A stretch of 64,000 bases of DNA from Arthrobacter sp. AQ5-06 (lineage in GTDB: Bacteria > Actinomycetota > Actinomycetes > Actinomycetales > Micrococcaceae), in the NCBI RefSeq assembly GCF_003287955.1, contig NZ_QMKP01000005.1:186001-250000 (forward strand). The letters run 5' to 3'. Position 1 is the stretch's first letter, and the number at the start of each line of letters is the position of its first letter. Below are positions 44,465 through 54,047 of this stretch, one piece after another. A program made the position numbers and the translations under genes. The notes below the pieces were generated by a model that made no database searches, was not told the origin of the DNA, and worked only from the letters and a program-made list of their open reading frames with translations.

Positions 44465-45321
44465 CAGGCACCCGCCCGGAGGGTCGGTTCTCCAACCGGA
44501 GTCACCAGGGTGCCCAGATTGTCGATCTCGACCTCCACGGTGTCACCTGCCTGCAACAGCCATTGCGGAGTCCGGGCGTAGCCGACGCCCTCGGGCGTAC
44601 CGGTGGCGATCACGTCGCCCGGGTGGAGGGTGAAGGTTTCGCTGATCAAGGCGATGATCGCAGGCACGGAGAAGATCATGTCCCGGGTGTTGCCGTTCTG
44701 GACCTCAGTGCCGTTGACCCGGGTGCGGACCTGCAGGCCATCGCGGAGGTCGCCTACTTCGTCACGGCTGATCAGGGGTCCCATGGGGCCGGTGAAGTCG
44801 CCGTTCTTGCCGAGAGTCCACTGTGACGTGAGCTTCTGGGCGCGGCGTGCTGTGATGTCGTTGAAGGTGGAGTAACCGAACACGGCGTCCTCCGCGGTGG
44901 CCTCATCGGCGGATTCCACGCGCTTGCCAATGTACGCGGCCACTTCGCCTTCCCAGTCCAGCCCGGCTTCGCCACCGGGAACCGGTACCGGGATGTTGCC
45001 CACTGACAGTGAGGCCGTCCAGCGACCAAACAGGGTTGGATACGGAGGTAGGTCCTGATCTTTGTAACTGCCCTCTGCTGCATGGGCCTTGTAGTTGAGG
45101 CCAACGCAGATCACGCGTGCCGAAGCCGGGACCAGCGGCACTTCGGAGACCTCTGCCCGATTGCGGCCGGCAGCAGCGTCGGCGATGATCGCTGGTGCCT
45201 TTTCCTGCCACCGGGCAGCGTCAGCCCAGAAGTCCGTGACGGACGCCAACGGAAAGACCTGGTTGCCGCTCAGGGCGGCCACCCACTTGCCGCCGTCGTA
45301 CGTGATGCCTATGTAGTGCAT
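44461..45321 (-). CDS. Fumarylacetoacetate hydrolase-family protein (acylpyruvase-like)
   Basis: A 286-residue FAH-fold enzyme. ARVICVGLNYKAHAAE marks the N-terminal strand. Metal ligands are in LDWEGEVAAYIGK and in GYSTFNDITARRAQ, and the C-terminal GTPEGVG loop is intact. FAH members hydrolyse acylpyruvates and related 1,3-diketones, or decarboxylate oxaloacetate-like acids. It lies first among the ATGA-coupled A-ring genes, 91 bp after the hydrolase gene. Proposed reaction: cleavage of malonyl-pyruvate to pyruvate plus malonate. Fumarylpyruvate hydrolysis is the main alternative. Confidence 0.88.
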   Translation of the reverse strand: MHYIGITYDGGKWVAALSGNQVFPLASVTDFWADAARWQEKAPAIIADAAAGRNRAEVSEVPLVPASARVICVGLNYKAHAAEGSYKDQDLPPYPTLFGRWTASLSVGNIPVPVPGGEAGLDWEGEVAAYIGKRVESADEATAEDAVFGYSTFNDITARRAQKLTSQWTLGKNGDFTGPMGPLISRDEVGDLRDGLQVRTRVNGTEVQNGNTRDMIFSVPAIIALISETFTLHPGDVIATGTPEGVGYARTPQWLLQAGDTVEVEIDNLGTLVTPVGEPTLRAGAW

Positions 45322-45412
45322 GATGGGCCTTTCAGCTTCGCCCGGGGGCGCTTATCGGTAAGAGGGCATGGCAAGTAGACCCCTGGGGGTGATGCCCAAG
45401 TTTGAGGGAAAG

Positions 45413-46273
45413 CTACGGGAGCGCGGCTTGCTTACGGAAGAAGGCAACCGTGGCTGCGAACGCCTTCTCGGCAGCTGCCGGACTTCCGTCCGCAAGGGAC
45501 CACATATGGTCCGCACCGTCGATGAGGAGAAGCTCGACGTCGGCCCCGGCCTTCTCCAGTTCAGTCGCCAACGCTTGTGACTGGGCCGCAGGGACGAAGC
45601 GATCCGCGGTTCCGTGAACCAACAGGAAGGGTGGGGCGTCCGGGGTGACGTAGCTGATGGGGCTGGCGGCCGCCGCCTTGTCGGGGTTCGCGGCCAAAAC
45701 CGCGCCTACCAGCAGCTCCTCACGTGAGCCGGGATCGCTGGCGCGAGCGACGGCGTTAGGCCGTGCCTGCTCCCCCATGTGGATCAGGTCCGTGGGCGGA
45801 TACCAGGCAGCTACGGCCGCAACATCGTTCTCTTCCCCGTCCCTGGATGGCACAAGCCCCACCAAACTGGCCAGGTGACCGCCTGCTGAATCACCCCAGG
45901 CGTAGATGCGTGCCGGGTCCACCGCATACTCCTCGGCATGATTCCGCAGCCACTGCACTGCAGCTTGGGCGTCGTGGAGTTGGGCCGGGAAGTGCGCTTC
46001 GGCACTCAAACGGTAGTCGGCCGAGATCACGACGAAGCCGGCTTCGGTCAGCACCTCAAATGGCGACAGTCCGAAACCATCCGCCACCGGGCCAAGGGAG
46101 GAGCGCTCGCCGACGCGCCAGCCGCCACCGTGGAAATGCACAACGGCAGGCCTGTTGTGCGCATCGGGCGTCGCGCCGCCTGCCGGAAGGTACACGTCCA
46201 GGAGAAGCACGCGCGAGCCGTCCTCACCTGTCCGGGCGAACTCAATACCCTTCATCACGCGGCTTTCGCTCAT
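45413..46273 (-). CDS. Alpha/beta hydrolase (HSL-type esterase) 1
   Basis: A 286-residue esterase. The oxyanion motif HFHGGGWRVG, nucleophile Ser129 in AWGDSAGG, Asp in VHGTADRFVP and His in GADHMWSL complete the triad. GAGGGAG before ATG 46273 sets the start; the open frame continues upstream through an operator. There is no signal peptide. Either this or the next hydrolase could cleave the ester bond of the depside left by quercetinase into protocatechuate and 2,4,6-trihydroxybenzoate. It has its own TTTCAATCATTGAAA operator upstream, separating it from hydrolase 2. Confidence 0.85.
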   Translation of the reverse strand: MSESRVMKGIEFARTGEDGSRVLLLDVYLPAGGATPDAHNRPAVVHFHGGGWRVGERSSLGPVADGFGLSPFEVLTEAGFVVISADYRLSAEAHFPAQLHDAQAAVQWLRNHAEEYAVDPARIYAWGDSAGGHLASLVGLVPSRDGEENDVAAVAAWYPPTDLIHMGEQARPNAVARASDPGSREELLVGAVLAANPDKAAAASPISYVTPDAPPFLLVHGTADRFVPAAQSQALATELEKAGADVELLLIDGADHMWSLADGSPAAAEKAFAATVAFFRKQAALP

Positions 46274-46366
46274 CGAAGGCTCCCTCTGTTGGGCCGGCCG
46301 GATCCTCAACGTCCCGGCCTGTCCTTCCAAGGATGTCCGATCCGGCGCTGTGGCTGCACCGATAAT

Positions 46367-46381
46367 TTCAATCATTGAAAC
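46367..46381. promoter_or_regulatory. Operator TTTCAATCATTGAAA upstream of hydrolase 1
   Basis: Identical, as reverse complement, to the site in front of quercetinase. It is 94 bp from the ATG at 46273 and sits in the 122-bp gap after hydrolase 2. Confidence 0.7.
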
Positions 46382-46395
46382 TGCTGGGGTGGGCT

Positions 46396-47394
46396 TCATG
46401 ACAGCTCCCATTTACGGCGGAAGAAGTCCACGGATGTTTCGAGGATGCGGTCCAGCTGGTCTTCGGCGAAGAAGAAGCAGTGGCCGCCGCCGTCAATGGT
46501 GATGAGCTCCTGCTGAACCCCGGCCTGAGCCAGGGCATCGGCCAGGAGTTCGCTCTGCGACACGGGCACAAGTCCGTCGCTGTCGCCGTGGATCAGCAGG
46601 AAGGGTGGAGCGTCTTCAGTGACGTAGCCCAGGGGGCTCGCTGCATCCAGCAGGGCAGGATCCGTCGAGCCACCCACCAGCATGGTGCCGGGGTCCAGCG
46701 AGGATCCCGCCGGCACTGCTGCCGTCAACGGACCGTTCAAGAAGGATTCGACACCCAGGCGCCGTACAACGTGAGTGAGTGACGAAATACCGTAGAAGTC
46801 CACCACGGCGCTGACCGAACTGGGTTGTCCCTGCGCGCCAAGTCCACCTTCAAGGTCCTTACGGGATCCGGTGAGTCCGAGCATGGCCGCAAGATGGCCC
46901 CCGGCCGATTCTCCCCACGCCCCGATCCTTTCCGGATCGATTCCGAGGATGTCCGCGTGATGCCGCAGGTAACGGACCGCTGCCTTGATGTCATGCAGCT
47001 GTGCGGGGAATGGCGCTTCCAGGGAGTGACGGTAGTCCACCGTGGCACAGGCGATACCTGCCTCATTGAGGAGCCGGAACACGGAATTGGGCGCGAATGT
47101 GGGTGGCAGCTCCCGGCGATCCCCCAACTGGAAGGCGCCCCCATGGATCCACACCACCAGGGGAACCGAAGTCCCGGCCATTTTCCGCGGCAACCAGACG
47201 TCCATGGACAGGCGGCGGAAGCCGACGGCGATCGCGTAGCTGAGCTCGCGGTGCAGTAAAGAGTGTTCGGACACTTCATCGGGCGTACCGGGAACCTGGA
47301 AGGCCGGGAATGGCGGTGGCGTAGGGACTCTGCTTTGTTCGACGTCCGGGGTCAGGTCGGTGGATTCGGCAGTGTCTGCTGTTTCAAGTGTCAA
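46396..47394 (-). CDS. Alpha/beta hydrolase (HSL-type esterase) 2
   Basis: A protein of about 332 residues related to hydrolase 1 in fold and order. It has [15 protein letters not shown] as oxyanion block, nucleophile Ser in [15 protein letters not shown], Asp in HGDSDGLVP and His in GGGHCFFF. The N-terminal 45 residues are Pro/Glu-rich and probably disordered. CAGGAG at 6 nt before a TTG at 47394 favours that start over a TTG at 47418, which has no clear ribosome-binding site. It follows the ABC operon closely and may be cotranscribed with it. It is a second candidate for depside or ester hydrolysis. Confidence 0.82.
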   Translation of the reverse strand: MTLETADTAESTDLTPDVEQSRVPTPPPFPAFQVPGTPDEVSEHSLLHRELSYAIAVGFRRLSMDVWLPRKMAGTSVPLVVWIHGGAFQLGDRRELPPTFAPNSVFRLLNEAGIACATVDYRHSLEAPFPAQLHDIKAAVRYLRHHADILGIDPERIGAWGESAGGHLAAMLGLTGSRKDLEGGLGAQGQPSSVSAVVDFYGISSLTHVVRRLGVESFLNGPLTAAVPAGSSLDPGTMLVGGSTDPALLDAASPLGYVTEDAPPFLLIHGDSDGLVPVSQSELLADALAQAGVQQELITIDGGGHCFFFAEDQLDRILETSVDFFRRKWELS

Positions 47395-47423
47395 CGGTTG
47401 CTCCTGGAGGTTCGACAAGAGGG

Positions 47424-48431
47424 TCAGGCGTAATGGCAGGCGACCTCTGACGCGCCCACGCGTCGCAGGGCGGGGCGTTCAGCGGCGCAGAGTTCGGTGG
47501 CCAGCGGACAGCGCTGCCTAAAGGGGCAACCACCCGGTGTAGCCGCAACGGCCGCGGCGGTGCGGACCCCTAAGGACTCACGGACTGCCCGGCGTTCGGC
47601 CTGTTCAGCCGGCCGGGGAACCGGCGATGCCGCAACCAGTGCCTGGGTGAAGGGGTGCTTTGGGGATTCAGTAACAGCTGCGGCCAGACCGGATTCCATC
47701 ACCTGTCCCCGGTACAGCACCACCACCCGCTTGGCGAGGAACTGGACCACCGAGATGTCGTGCGCTATGAACAGGTAGCTCAGGCCGTGTTCATCCCGCA
47801 GGTCCGCCAGAAGGTTCAGCACCTGCGCCTGGGTGGAAAGATCCAACGCGCTCACGGCTTCGTCACACACTACAAGTTTTGGTTCACAGATGAGCGCCCG
47901 CGCCACCGAGATTCGCTGGCGTTGGCCACCGGAGAACTGACTGGGGTACCTGTCCACGGCATCCCGAGGGAGGCCGACCCGTTCCAGCATGTCTTCGGCC
48001 TTGGTCCGGGCTTCGGCGCCGGAGATGCCGCGCACACGCAGCGGTTCGGCCAGCGAGGCACCGATGGTTTTGCGCGGGTTCAGTGAGGAGTTGGGGTCCT
48101 GGAAGACGGCCCGGAGCTCGCTGCCGATGGCCCTGCGCTTGCCGGCATTGGCATGGGTGATGTCTTCGCCTTGGAACCCAACGGAACCGCCGGATACCTT
48201 CTGCAGCCCCAGGATTGCCTTGCCGATGGTGGACTTACCGGAGCCTGACTCCCCTACCAGCCCCACGGTCTCACCCGGCTGGATAGAGAAGCTGACACTG
48301 TCGACGGCGGGTGGTGCGGCGGCTGCCTTCCGCCGGCGACCGTAGCGAACCACGAGGTCTCTCACCTCCAGCAGGGGCTGCTGGAGGACGCTGGCGCCGG
48401 CTTCGTGCCGCAGCGGGGTTTCGATGCTCAT
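47424..48431 (-). CDS. ABC transporter ATP-binding protein (OppF/DppF type)
   Basis: A 335-residue ATPase. Walker A is GESGSGKST, the signature is [15 protein letters not shown], Walker B is [12 protein letters not shown], and the H-loop is IAHDISVV. The C-terminal oligopeptide/dipeptide extension carries the CPFRQRCP cysteine motif typical of OppF. ATG 48431 overlaps the upstream fusion gene stop by 4 nt; the longer open frame to 48623 lies inside that gene. It pairs with the ATPase half of the upstream fusion protein. Confidence 0.92.
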   Translation of the reverse strand: MSIETPLRHEAGASVLQQPLLEVRDLVVRYGRRRKAAAAPPAVDSVSFSIQPGETVGLVGESGSGKSTIGKAILGLQKVSGGSVGFQGEDITHANAGKRRAIGSELRAVFQDPNSSLNPRKTIGASLAEPLRVRGISGAEARTKAEDMLERVGLPRDAVDRYPSQFSGGQRQRISVARALICEPKLVVCDEAVSALDLSTQAQVLNLLADLRDEHGLSYLFIAHDISVVQFLAKRVVVLYRGQVMESGLAAAVTESPKHPFTQALVAASPVPRPAEQAERRAVRESLGVRTAAAVAATPGGCPFRQRCPLATELCAAERPALRRVGASEVACHYA

Positions 48432-50425
48432 GCCATGTCCTTTTCGATGATGTCCAGTCGGTGGCTGGCAGGAACGTCCGTAGGTACCCAGGCAAGTCCT
48501 TCCATGGCCAGTTCGTCGGCTTTGACACAGCGCACCAGGCCTGCACCGGTTCCTGAGGGGAGCAGCGGGATGGGTACTGTGCACGCGGAGCCGGCGAACT
48601 GGCAGCGGGCGGCGAACCTGCACCCGGTGGGCCAGTCCTTGGGCTGCGGAACCTGCCCCTTGATGGTGGCGAGGCGCTCCGGCATGTCGTGTGCAGAGTT
48701 GGCGTGGGGATCAGCTGCGAGAAGTGCCAGCGTGTATGGGTGGCGCGGGTTGTCCAGGATGCTTGCTGCGCGGCCGTTCTCCACTACCTGGCCGGCGTAC
48801 ATGACGGCCACGTGATCACAGATATCGGCTACAACACCAAGGTCGTGCGTCACCATGACCACCGACATGCCAGTGTCCTTAACCAGCGACCGGAGAAGGG
48901 ACAGGATTTCGGCTTGGACCGTGACATCCAGGGCCGTGGTGGGTTCATCCGCCACCAGCAGCCGCGGGTTCCCGGACAGCGCCAAAGCGATGGCAACGCG
49001 CTGGGCCATGCCACCGGAGATCTGGTGCGGGTAGGTCTTGAGGATGCGCTTTGCATCAACGATCCCCACCTTTTCCAGCAAGCTCAGCGCTTCCGCGGCG
49101 GCTTCCTGCTCTCCCACCGAGCGGAGCCGTCGGATGGCGGAGGTCAGCTGGTAGCCCACCGTGAACATGGGATCCAAAGCCCGCATGGGTTCCTGCGAGA
49201 TGAGGGCGATGTCCCGGCCGCGGATAGCGTCCATGTCCTTGTCCGTAGCAGCAGCCAGGTTCTTGCCGTTCCAGAGGATCTGCCCACTGGTAACAGCCAC
49301 ACCTGTTGGCAGCAAACCCATCAGGGACAACGCTGTCATAGTCTTACCGCAGCCGGACTCGCCAACGAGGCCCAGGACGGTGCCGGGTTCAACGTCGAAG
49401 GCGACGTCCGTGACCAGCGGAGTACCGCCGTCGACCCCTACAGAAAGGCCGCGAACGCTGAGCTTGCCAGCTTCCGGTGCATCCTGCACCGGAGGGGCGG
49501 CTGAGGCGGCGGCAACCGCCTGGCCTGCCCGCTTCCGGCGGATGGCTGCCGAAGGAAGGTGCGAGGCCGTGGCATGGGCAGCTTTACCCAAAGCGTTGCC
49601 GATGGCGTTCGCGGACAGGACCGTGAGAGCCAGGACCACACCGGTAGGGACCATCAGCCAGGGGGCGTCGTAGACGTGCTGGGAGGCGCTCTGGATCATG
49701 CCGCCCCAGCTGGGCTGAGGAAGTGGCGGACCGAAACCGATGAACGCGAGACCTGCCTGAATCAGGAGGCCCACCGCAAAGATCAGCGCAGACTGCACCA
49801 CGATCGTGGTCGCCAGACCCGGCAGCACGTGGCGGACGCTGATGGCGAACGGACCGAGGCCGTCCACCTTGGCGGCGTCCACGTACAGCTGGTTCTGCAG
49901 CGACTTGGCCTGCCCCAGAATGACGCGATAAATGCCTGCCGAGATCAGCACACCCAGGATGGCCATGATCAGTGGGATGTTGGTGCCCACGGCTCCAACG
50001 ATTGCCAGGATGATGACCGTTCCGGGCAGAGACATCATGACCTCAGTGACGCGACTGATGATGCCCTCACCGCGCTGGCTGTTGGCCGCTGCCAGCGCCA
50101 GCAGGGTTCCAAGCCCGACGCCGACAATCACCGTGATGAAGGACGTCCCCAGGGTTTCGGCTGCTGAGGCGAAGATGCGGCTGAGGATGTCCCGGCCGAG
50201 TTCGTCGGTGCCCAGCCAGTGCGCAGCGGTGGGACCGGACAGGACTGCTGTGAAGTCCTGGTCTTCTGTCTTGTAGGGCAGCCACCATGCGGCGGTGAGC
50301 GACGCAATGATGATCGCGGACAGCCACAACGTGCCGGCCAGGCCAGCCGGAGAATTGATAAGACGGTGACCGGAGAGCTTGGTCAGGGCGGTTTTGCGTG
50401 AGGTTGCTGGAAGTGTGGGAATCAT
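48428..50425 (-). CDS. Fused permease-ATPase of the Dpp/Opp importer (DppC + DppD)
   Basis: A 665-residue natural fusion. Residues 1-300 form a DppC-like permease with about six helices and the EAA-type loop (YVDAAKVDGLGPFAISVRHV). After a Pro/Ala linker, residues 325-650 form an OppD ATPase with Walker A GESGCGKT, signature ISGGMAQRVAIAL, Walker B LLVADEPTTALD and a cysteine C-terminal motif (CRFAARCQFAG). DppC-D fusions occur in actinobacteria. Overlaps of 4 nt on both sides show it is in the importer operon. Confidence 0.93.
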   Translation of the reverse strand: MIPTLPATSRKTALTKLSGHRLINSPAGLAGTLWLSAIIIASLTAAWWLPYKTEDQDFTAVLSGPTAAHWLGTDELGRDILSRIFASAAETLGTSFITVIVGVGLGTLLALAAANSQRGEGIISRVTEVMMSLPGTVIILAIVGAVGTNIPLIMAILGVLISAGIYRVILGQAKSLQNQLYVDAAKVDGLGPFAISVRHVLPGLATTIVVQSALIFAVGLLIQAGLAFIGFGPPLPQPSWGGMIQSASQHVYDAPWLMVPTGVVLALTVLSANAIGNALGKAAHATASHLPSAAIRRKRAGQAVAAASAAPPVQDAPEAGKLSVRGLSVGVDGGTPLVTDVAFDVEPGTVLGLVGESGCGKTMTALSLMGLLPTGVAVTSGQILWNGKNLAAATDKDMDAIRGRDIALISQEPMRALDPMFTVGYQLTSAIRRLRSVGEQEAAAEALSLLEKVGIVDAKRILKTYPHQISGGMAQRVAIALALSGNPRLLVADEPTTALDVTVQAEILSLLRSLVKDTGMSVVMVTHDLGVVADICDHVAVMYAGQVVENGRAASILDNPRHPYTLALLAADPHANSAHDMPERLATIKGQVPQPKDWPTGCRFAARCQFAGSACTVPIPLLPSGTGAGLVRCVKADELAMEGLAWVPTDVPASHRLDIIEKDMA

Positions 50426-51363
50426 GAGGCACGCAACTTCGGGTCAAGGAATTTGGTGGCAAGTTCAAGGACGAGGTTCACTGCAACCACAACCACTGTG
50501 GCGATGACCACCACGCCTTGGACGGCAGGGGCATCGTGGGTACTGACCGAGGATTGGACTGCCTGACCGAGTCCCGGCATCGCGAACAGCTGCTCGGCGA
50601 TGACTGAGCCACCGAAGAGGCCAATGAACTGCAGGGCGATGCTGGCCACGATCGGCAGGCTCGCATAACGCAGGGCGTGGATGTAGAGAATCTTCCACGT
50701 GGGAGTTGCTGTGGCACGGAGGGTCCGGATGTGCTCCTGCTGCAGTGCTTCGAGCATGGAGGCGCGCGTCTGCCGGGCGATGAATGCGGCCCCGCCAGCA
50801 GCCAAGGTGATCACCGGCAAGGCAAGCGACATGGCCCACTCCTGCGGCGAAACCTCAAACGGAACGTAGCCGGTCGCCGGGAAGACGGACGACTGGACAG
50901 CGAACAGGTAGACGAAGACGACGCCGATCCAGAACGCCGGCAGGGCCACGAGGAGTCCAACAAATCCTCCGATCAGCTGATCCAGAAGCCCTCCACGGAC
51001 GGCTGCAGTCACGCCAAGGACGATGCCGAAGATGGCACTGAGCACAGTAGCTCCAGCGGCCAGGGACGCCGTGACCGGAAGCCTGTTGGAAAGGTCGGTG
51101 CTGATGGATCGGCCGTCGATGAGGGAATTTCCGAGGTTGCCCTGAACGGCGTCGCCCAGCCAGCGGAAGAACTGGACAACCAGGGGATCATTCCAGCCGA
51201 GGCTCTGGTTCAGCTGGTCAATGGCGTCCTGCGAAGCGCCTGCCCCGAGGGACACCGCGCCAGGACTGCCAGGCATGGCGTGGACCAGCAGGAATGCCAG
51301 CACCGCCACCACCAGCACGGTGGCAAGCGCCATCAGCAGACGCTTGGTGACGAACGTTGCCAT
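50422..51363 (-). CDS. ABC transporter permease (DppB type)
   Basis: A 313-residue integral membrane protein with about six helices and the binding-protein-dependent permease loop (RQTRASMLEALQQEHIRTLRA). It pairs with the DppC half of the fused protein. GGAGG at 6 nt selects ATG 51363 over an in-frame ATG at 51375. It ends in ATGA overlap with the fusion gene and follows the binding-protein gene after 64 bp. Confidence 0.92.
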   Translation of the reverse strand: MATFVTKRLLMALATVLVVAVLAFLLVHAMPGSPGAVSLGAGASQDAIDQLNQSLGWNDPLVVQFFRWLGDAVQGNLGNSLIDGRSISTDLSNRLPVTASLAAGATVLSAIFGIVLGVTAAVRGGLLDQLIGGFVGLLVALPAFWIGVVFVYLFAVQSSVFPATGYVPFEVSPQEWAMSLALPVITLAAGGAAFIARQTRASMLEALQQEHIRTLRATATPTWKILYIHALRYASLPIVASIALQFIGLFGGSVIAEQLFAMPGLGQAVQSSVSTHDAPAVQGVVVIATVVVVAVNLVLELATKFLDPKLRAS

Positions 51364-51427
51364 GGTGACCTCCATTGGTCGGGCCGGACACCAATCCCCA
51401 GGGACAGGCGTCCGGCCTATCGGTGGA

Positions 51428-52984
51428 TCAGTTGGTGGGTTCGTACGAGGAGAGCAGCGGGTAGGCGTTCGTACCGGCGAACTTCACCTGCTGGACCTTC
51501 TTGGTGTTGTAGCCCTGGTTGGTGAGGGACTCGTACAGCGGGATCATCCAGCCGGACTCCACCAGACGGGTGTTGAGCTTGGTCAGAGCTGCCTTCCTGG
51601 CGGCGTCGTCCTTGGCGGCTGCAACCTCGGCCGTGGCGGCGGTGAGCTGGTCATCCGTGGTTTTCTGGAGGTTCATGAAGCCGTTCAGAACAACCCCGTA
51701 CATCAGGCCCACCGGGTTGTCCCAGCTCAGCGGACCGTAGCCCAGCGGCGTGGTAGTGCCGGAGGCGAATATCTCGTCAGTTGAGGCGGCCAGCTTAATC
51801 TTCATGGTGATGCCCACTGCCGCAAGGTCTTTCTGGATGGCCTGCAGGTCGGTCTGGGTCTGGGCGCTGGCGACAATGGTGAACTCAAAACCGCTGGAGT
51901 AGCCAGCCTCTGCCAGCAGGCTCTTGGCCTTCGACGGATCATAGGCGAACCGGGTGTTCAGATCCTCGGTGAAACCTGCGGAGTCCTTGGGCAGCACGTT
52001 CCATGCCGGAAGGTCGCCCTTGTGCAGCGCATCCACCAGCGCTTTGCGGTTGATCCCGTGCTGGATGGCCTGGCGGACCTTTTCGCTGCCGAAGGCCGGC
52101 GAGGTCTTTCCGATCTTGTCAAAGGTGAACATGGTCTGGACCGTGCCGCCGATCTGGGACACGCCCACGCCCTTGGATTTTGCGAAGTCCACTGTGGAAG
52201 ACGTGAGGGCTGCAACATCCACCTGGCCGGAAACCAAGGCATTGGCACGGGCCTGCGGGTCCTGGATGGTGGTGAAGACGATGCTGCTGTAAGCGTACTT
52301 GCCCGCGTCAGCGTTCTTGTCGTTCTTCTGCATCACGTATTTGTTGCCCTTGACCGTCGCGGCCGTATCCAGAGTGTAAGGGCCGGACCCGTCAGGGGTT
52401 GCCGAAAGTGTGGACGAATCCGCCGCACCTTTCTTGCCGACGATCATGCCCATGGTCGAGGCAAGGTTCTTCTCGAACCCAGGCTGCGCTTTGGCAAACG
52501 TCAGTGATACCTGGGTGGGGCTGACCACGTCAACAGACGCAATTTCCTGCGCGCCACCCTTGGCGATCGCCGAGTAGGCGCTGAGTGCGGTGTCGCTGCG
52601 GCGGTCAAGGTTTGCTTTGACCATGGCCGCATCCAAGGTGGAACCGTCAGTGAAGGTCACACCTTCTTTAAGCGTCAACGTCAGCACTGTGTTGTCTGCG
52701 TTGTAGCTGAATTCCTTGGCCAGGCCGGGACCCACGCTGCCATCGGGTTGCAGGGTCATCAGGCTGTCGTAGAGGCCCTGGAAGAACTGGCGCTGGCCGT
52801 CGGCGACCTTCAGGGGATCAAAACCGAAGGAAGCGTTGTCACTTTCAACGCCGATGGTCAGGGTGCTCTTGTCGACGTTTGCTGCGGCCTGGTTCCCGCC
52901 GCCGCAGGCCGTCAGGGATCCCAGGAGGAGCGCCCCGGCCAGAACGGCCGCGCTCCGACGTGCAGGTGAGGTGAGGAGATTCAT
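51428..52984 (-). CDS. Substrate-binding lipoprotein of the Dpp/Opp-type importer
   Basis: A 518-residue SBP of family 5. The signal peptide has a lipobox LTAC, with Cys27 as the lipidated residue, after a helix LAGALLLGSL. The mature part shows the family 5 features LTLKEGVTFTDGS and FGSEKVRQAIQHGINRKALVD. The protein is anchored outside the membrane and delivers ligand to DppB/C. Family 5 SBPs bind peptides, opines, nickel or oligosaccharides. In this setting an aromatic or flavonoid-derived ligand is possible but not shown. Confidence 0.92.
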   Translation of the reverse strand: MNLLTSPARRSAAVLAGALLLGSLTACGGGNQAAANVDKSTLTIGVESDNASFGFDPLKVADGQRQFFQGLYDSLMTLQPDGSVGPGLAKEFSYNADNTVLTLTLKEGVTFTDGSTLDAAMVKANLDRRSDTALSAYSAIAKGGAQEIASVDVVSPTQVSLTFAKAQPGFEKNLASTMGMIVGKKGAADSSTLSATPDGSGPYTLDTAATVKGNKYVMQKNDKNADAGKYAYSSIVFTTIQDPQARANALVSGQVDVAALTSSTVDFAKSKGVGVSQIGGTVQTMFTFDKIGKTSPAFGSEKVRQAIQHGINRKALVDALHKGDLPAWNVLPKDSAGFTEDLNTRFAYDPSKAKSLLAEAGYSSGFEFTIVASAQTQTDLQAIQKDLAAVGITMKIKLAASTDEIFASGTTTPLGYGPLSWDNPVGLMYGVVLNGFMNLQKTTDDQLTAATAEVAAAKDDAARKAALTKLNTRLVESGWMIPLYESLTNQGYNTKKVQQVKFAGTNAYPLLSSYEPTN

Positions 52985-53158
52985 GTGCTGCGCCTTCGCA
53001 TTCGTGATGGAATCGTGTGTCGAGATGTGGGACCAGCGGCCAGGACGTGGGACACTGTGACCCGTTCGGGCCGATCCGTCGGCGCCCTCTCGTCAGATGG
53101 CTCCCGGTTACCGGCTTCTTCAAGTGTCATAAGCGGGCAGCACTTCGCCCTACGTGAA

Positions 53159-53174
53159 GTTCATTGGTTGAAAC
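53159..53174. promoter_or_regulatory. Half-conserved operator between the importer operon and iclR
   Basis: GTTCA-TTGG-TTGAAAC, a degenerate version (TTCAT-N3-TTGAA) of the TTCAA-N3-TTGAA palindromes at quercetinase and hydrolase 1. It is 49 bp before the IclR start and 174 bp before the binding-protein gene. Confidence 0.45.
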
Positions 53175-53223
53175 AGTATTGTGGTGGAGATCACTCCGAT
53201 CGGAATCAAACGGGAGCACGCGA

Positions 53224-54047
53224 ATGACCGCCGAAGCAGCTGGTGCCGCCGAAAAGCCACAGCGCGGCAAACGACCTAAGCAGGGCGAACCCGTGATTGA
53301 CCGCGCCCTGAGCCTGCTCGCTGTCTTCAGCGATCGCCGTCGTGCTTTGACCCTGTCTGAAATGGCGCGTCTGGCCGACATTCCTGCGCCTACTGCCCTG
53401 CGCCTCATCGCACGGCTGGTGGCGTGGGGCGCTCTGGAGCGGTTGGAGGATGGCCGCTACGTGGTGGGAGTCCGGCTCTGGGAGGTCGCCTCTTTGTCGC
53501 CCCGCGGCCATGGCGTCCGTGAAATAGCGCTGCCGTATCTTGAAGACCTTTTTGCCGTGACCCGCCACCATGTCCTTCTGGCCGTCCGCGACAAGAATGA
53601 AGCAGTCCTGATCGAGCGGCTATCGTCCAAGGAGGCAACGGAAGTCGCCTATCGCGTTGGCGGGCGTGCGCCCTTGAGGTCGACGGCGGTGGGCCTGGTC
53701 CTGCTGTCCGGCTCCGACGCAGATTTCCAGGAGTCAGTCATCAACCAACCACCCGACGTCGAAGTGGGCGTGGATTCCATGCCGGAAGGTCAGTTGAGGC
53801 GCACCTTGTCCGACGTGCGGCGGACTGGCCTCGCCATGATCCGGCGGTCGGCGCCGTCACGCACGGTTTCTGTTGCGTCCCTATTTTCGGCGCTGAGGGC
53901 TCTGTGGTGGCTGCCCTGTCCATCGTGGTTCCTGATGGCTCCACACCTCCCAACGTTCTGGCCCCCGCTGTTCAAGCCACGGCCCGGGCCGTCTCGCGAA
54001 ACCTGGGCTACAACCCGGGGCCGAGCGACAGTGTACGGATGCGCTAG
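53224..54047 (+). pseudogene. IclR-family regulator, frameshifted near residue 218
   Basis: The HTH (residues 20-80: VIDRALSLLAVFSDRRRALTL, then DIPAPTALRLIARLVAWG) and most of the effector domain (HHVLLAVRDKNEAVLIERLS) are intact. After RRSAPSRTVSVA the frame changes. In the next frame the normal end IFGAEGSVVAALSIVVPDGS is found, running to VRMR and TAG 54045-54047. One missing base near 53874-53885 explains it (GCGTCCCT where GCGGTCCCT is expected). The ATG 53224 product would keep DNA binding but lose the last effector strands. It may have regulated the importer and the TTTCAA sites. Sequencing error is the alternative. Confidence 0.8.
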
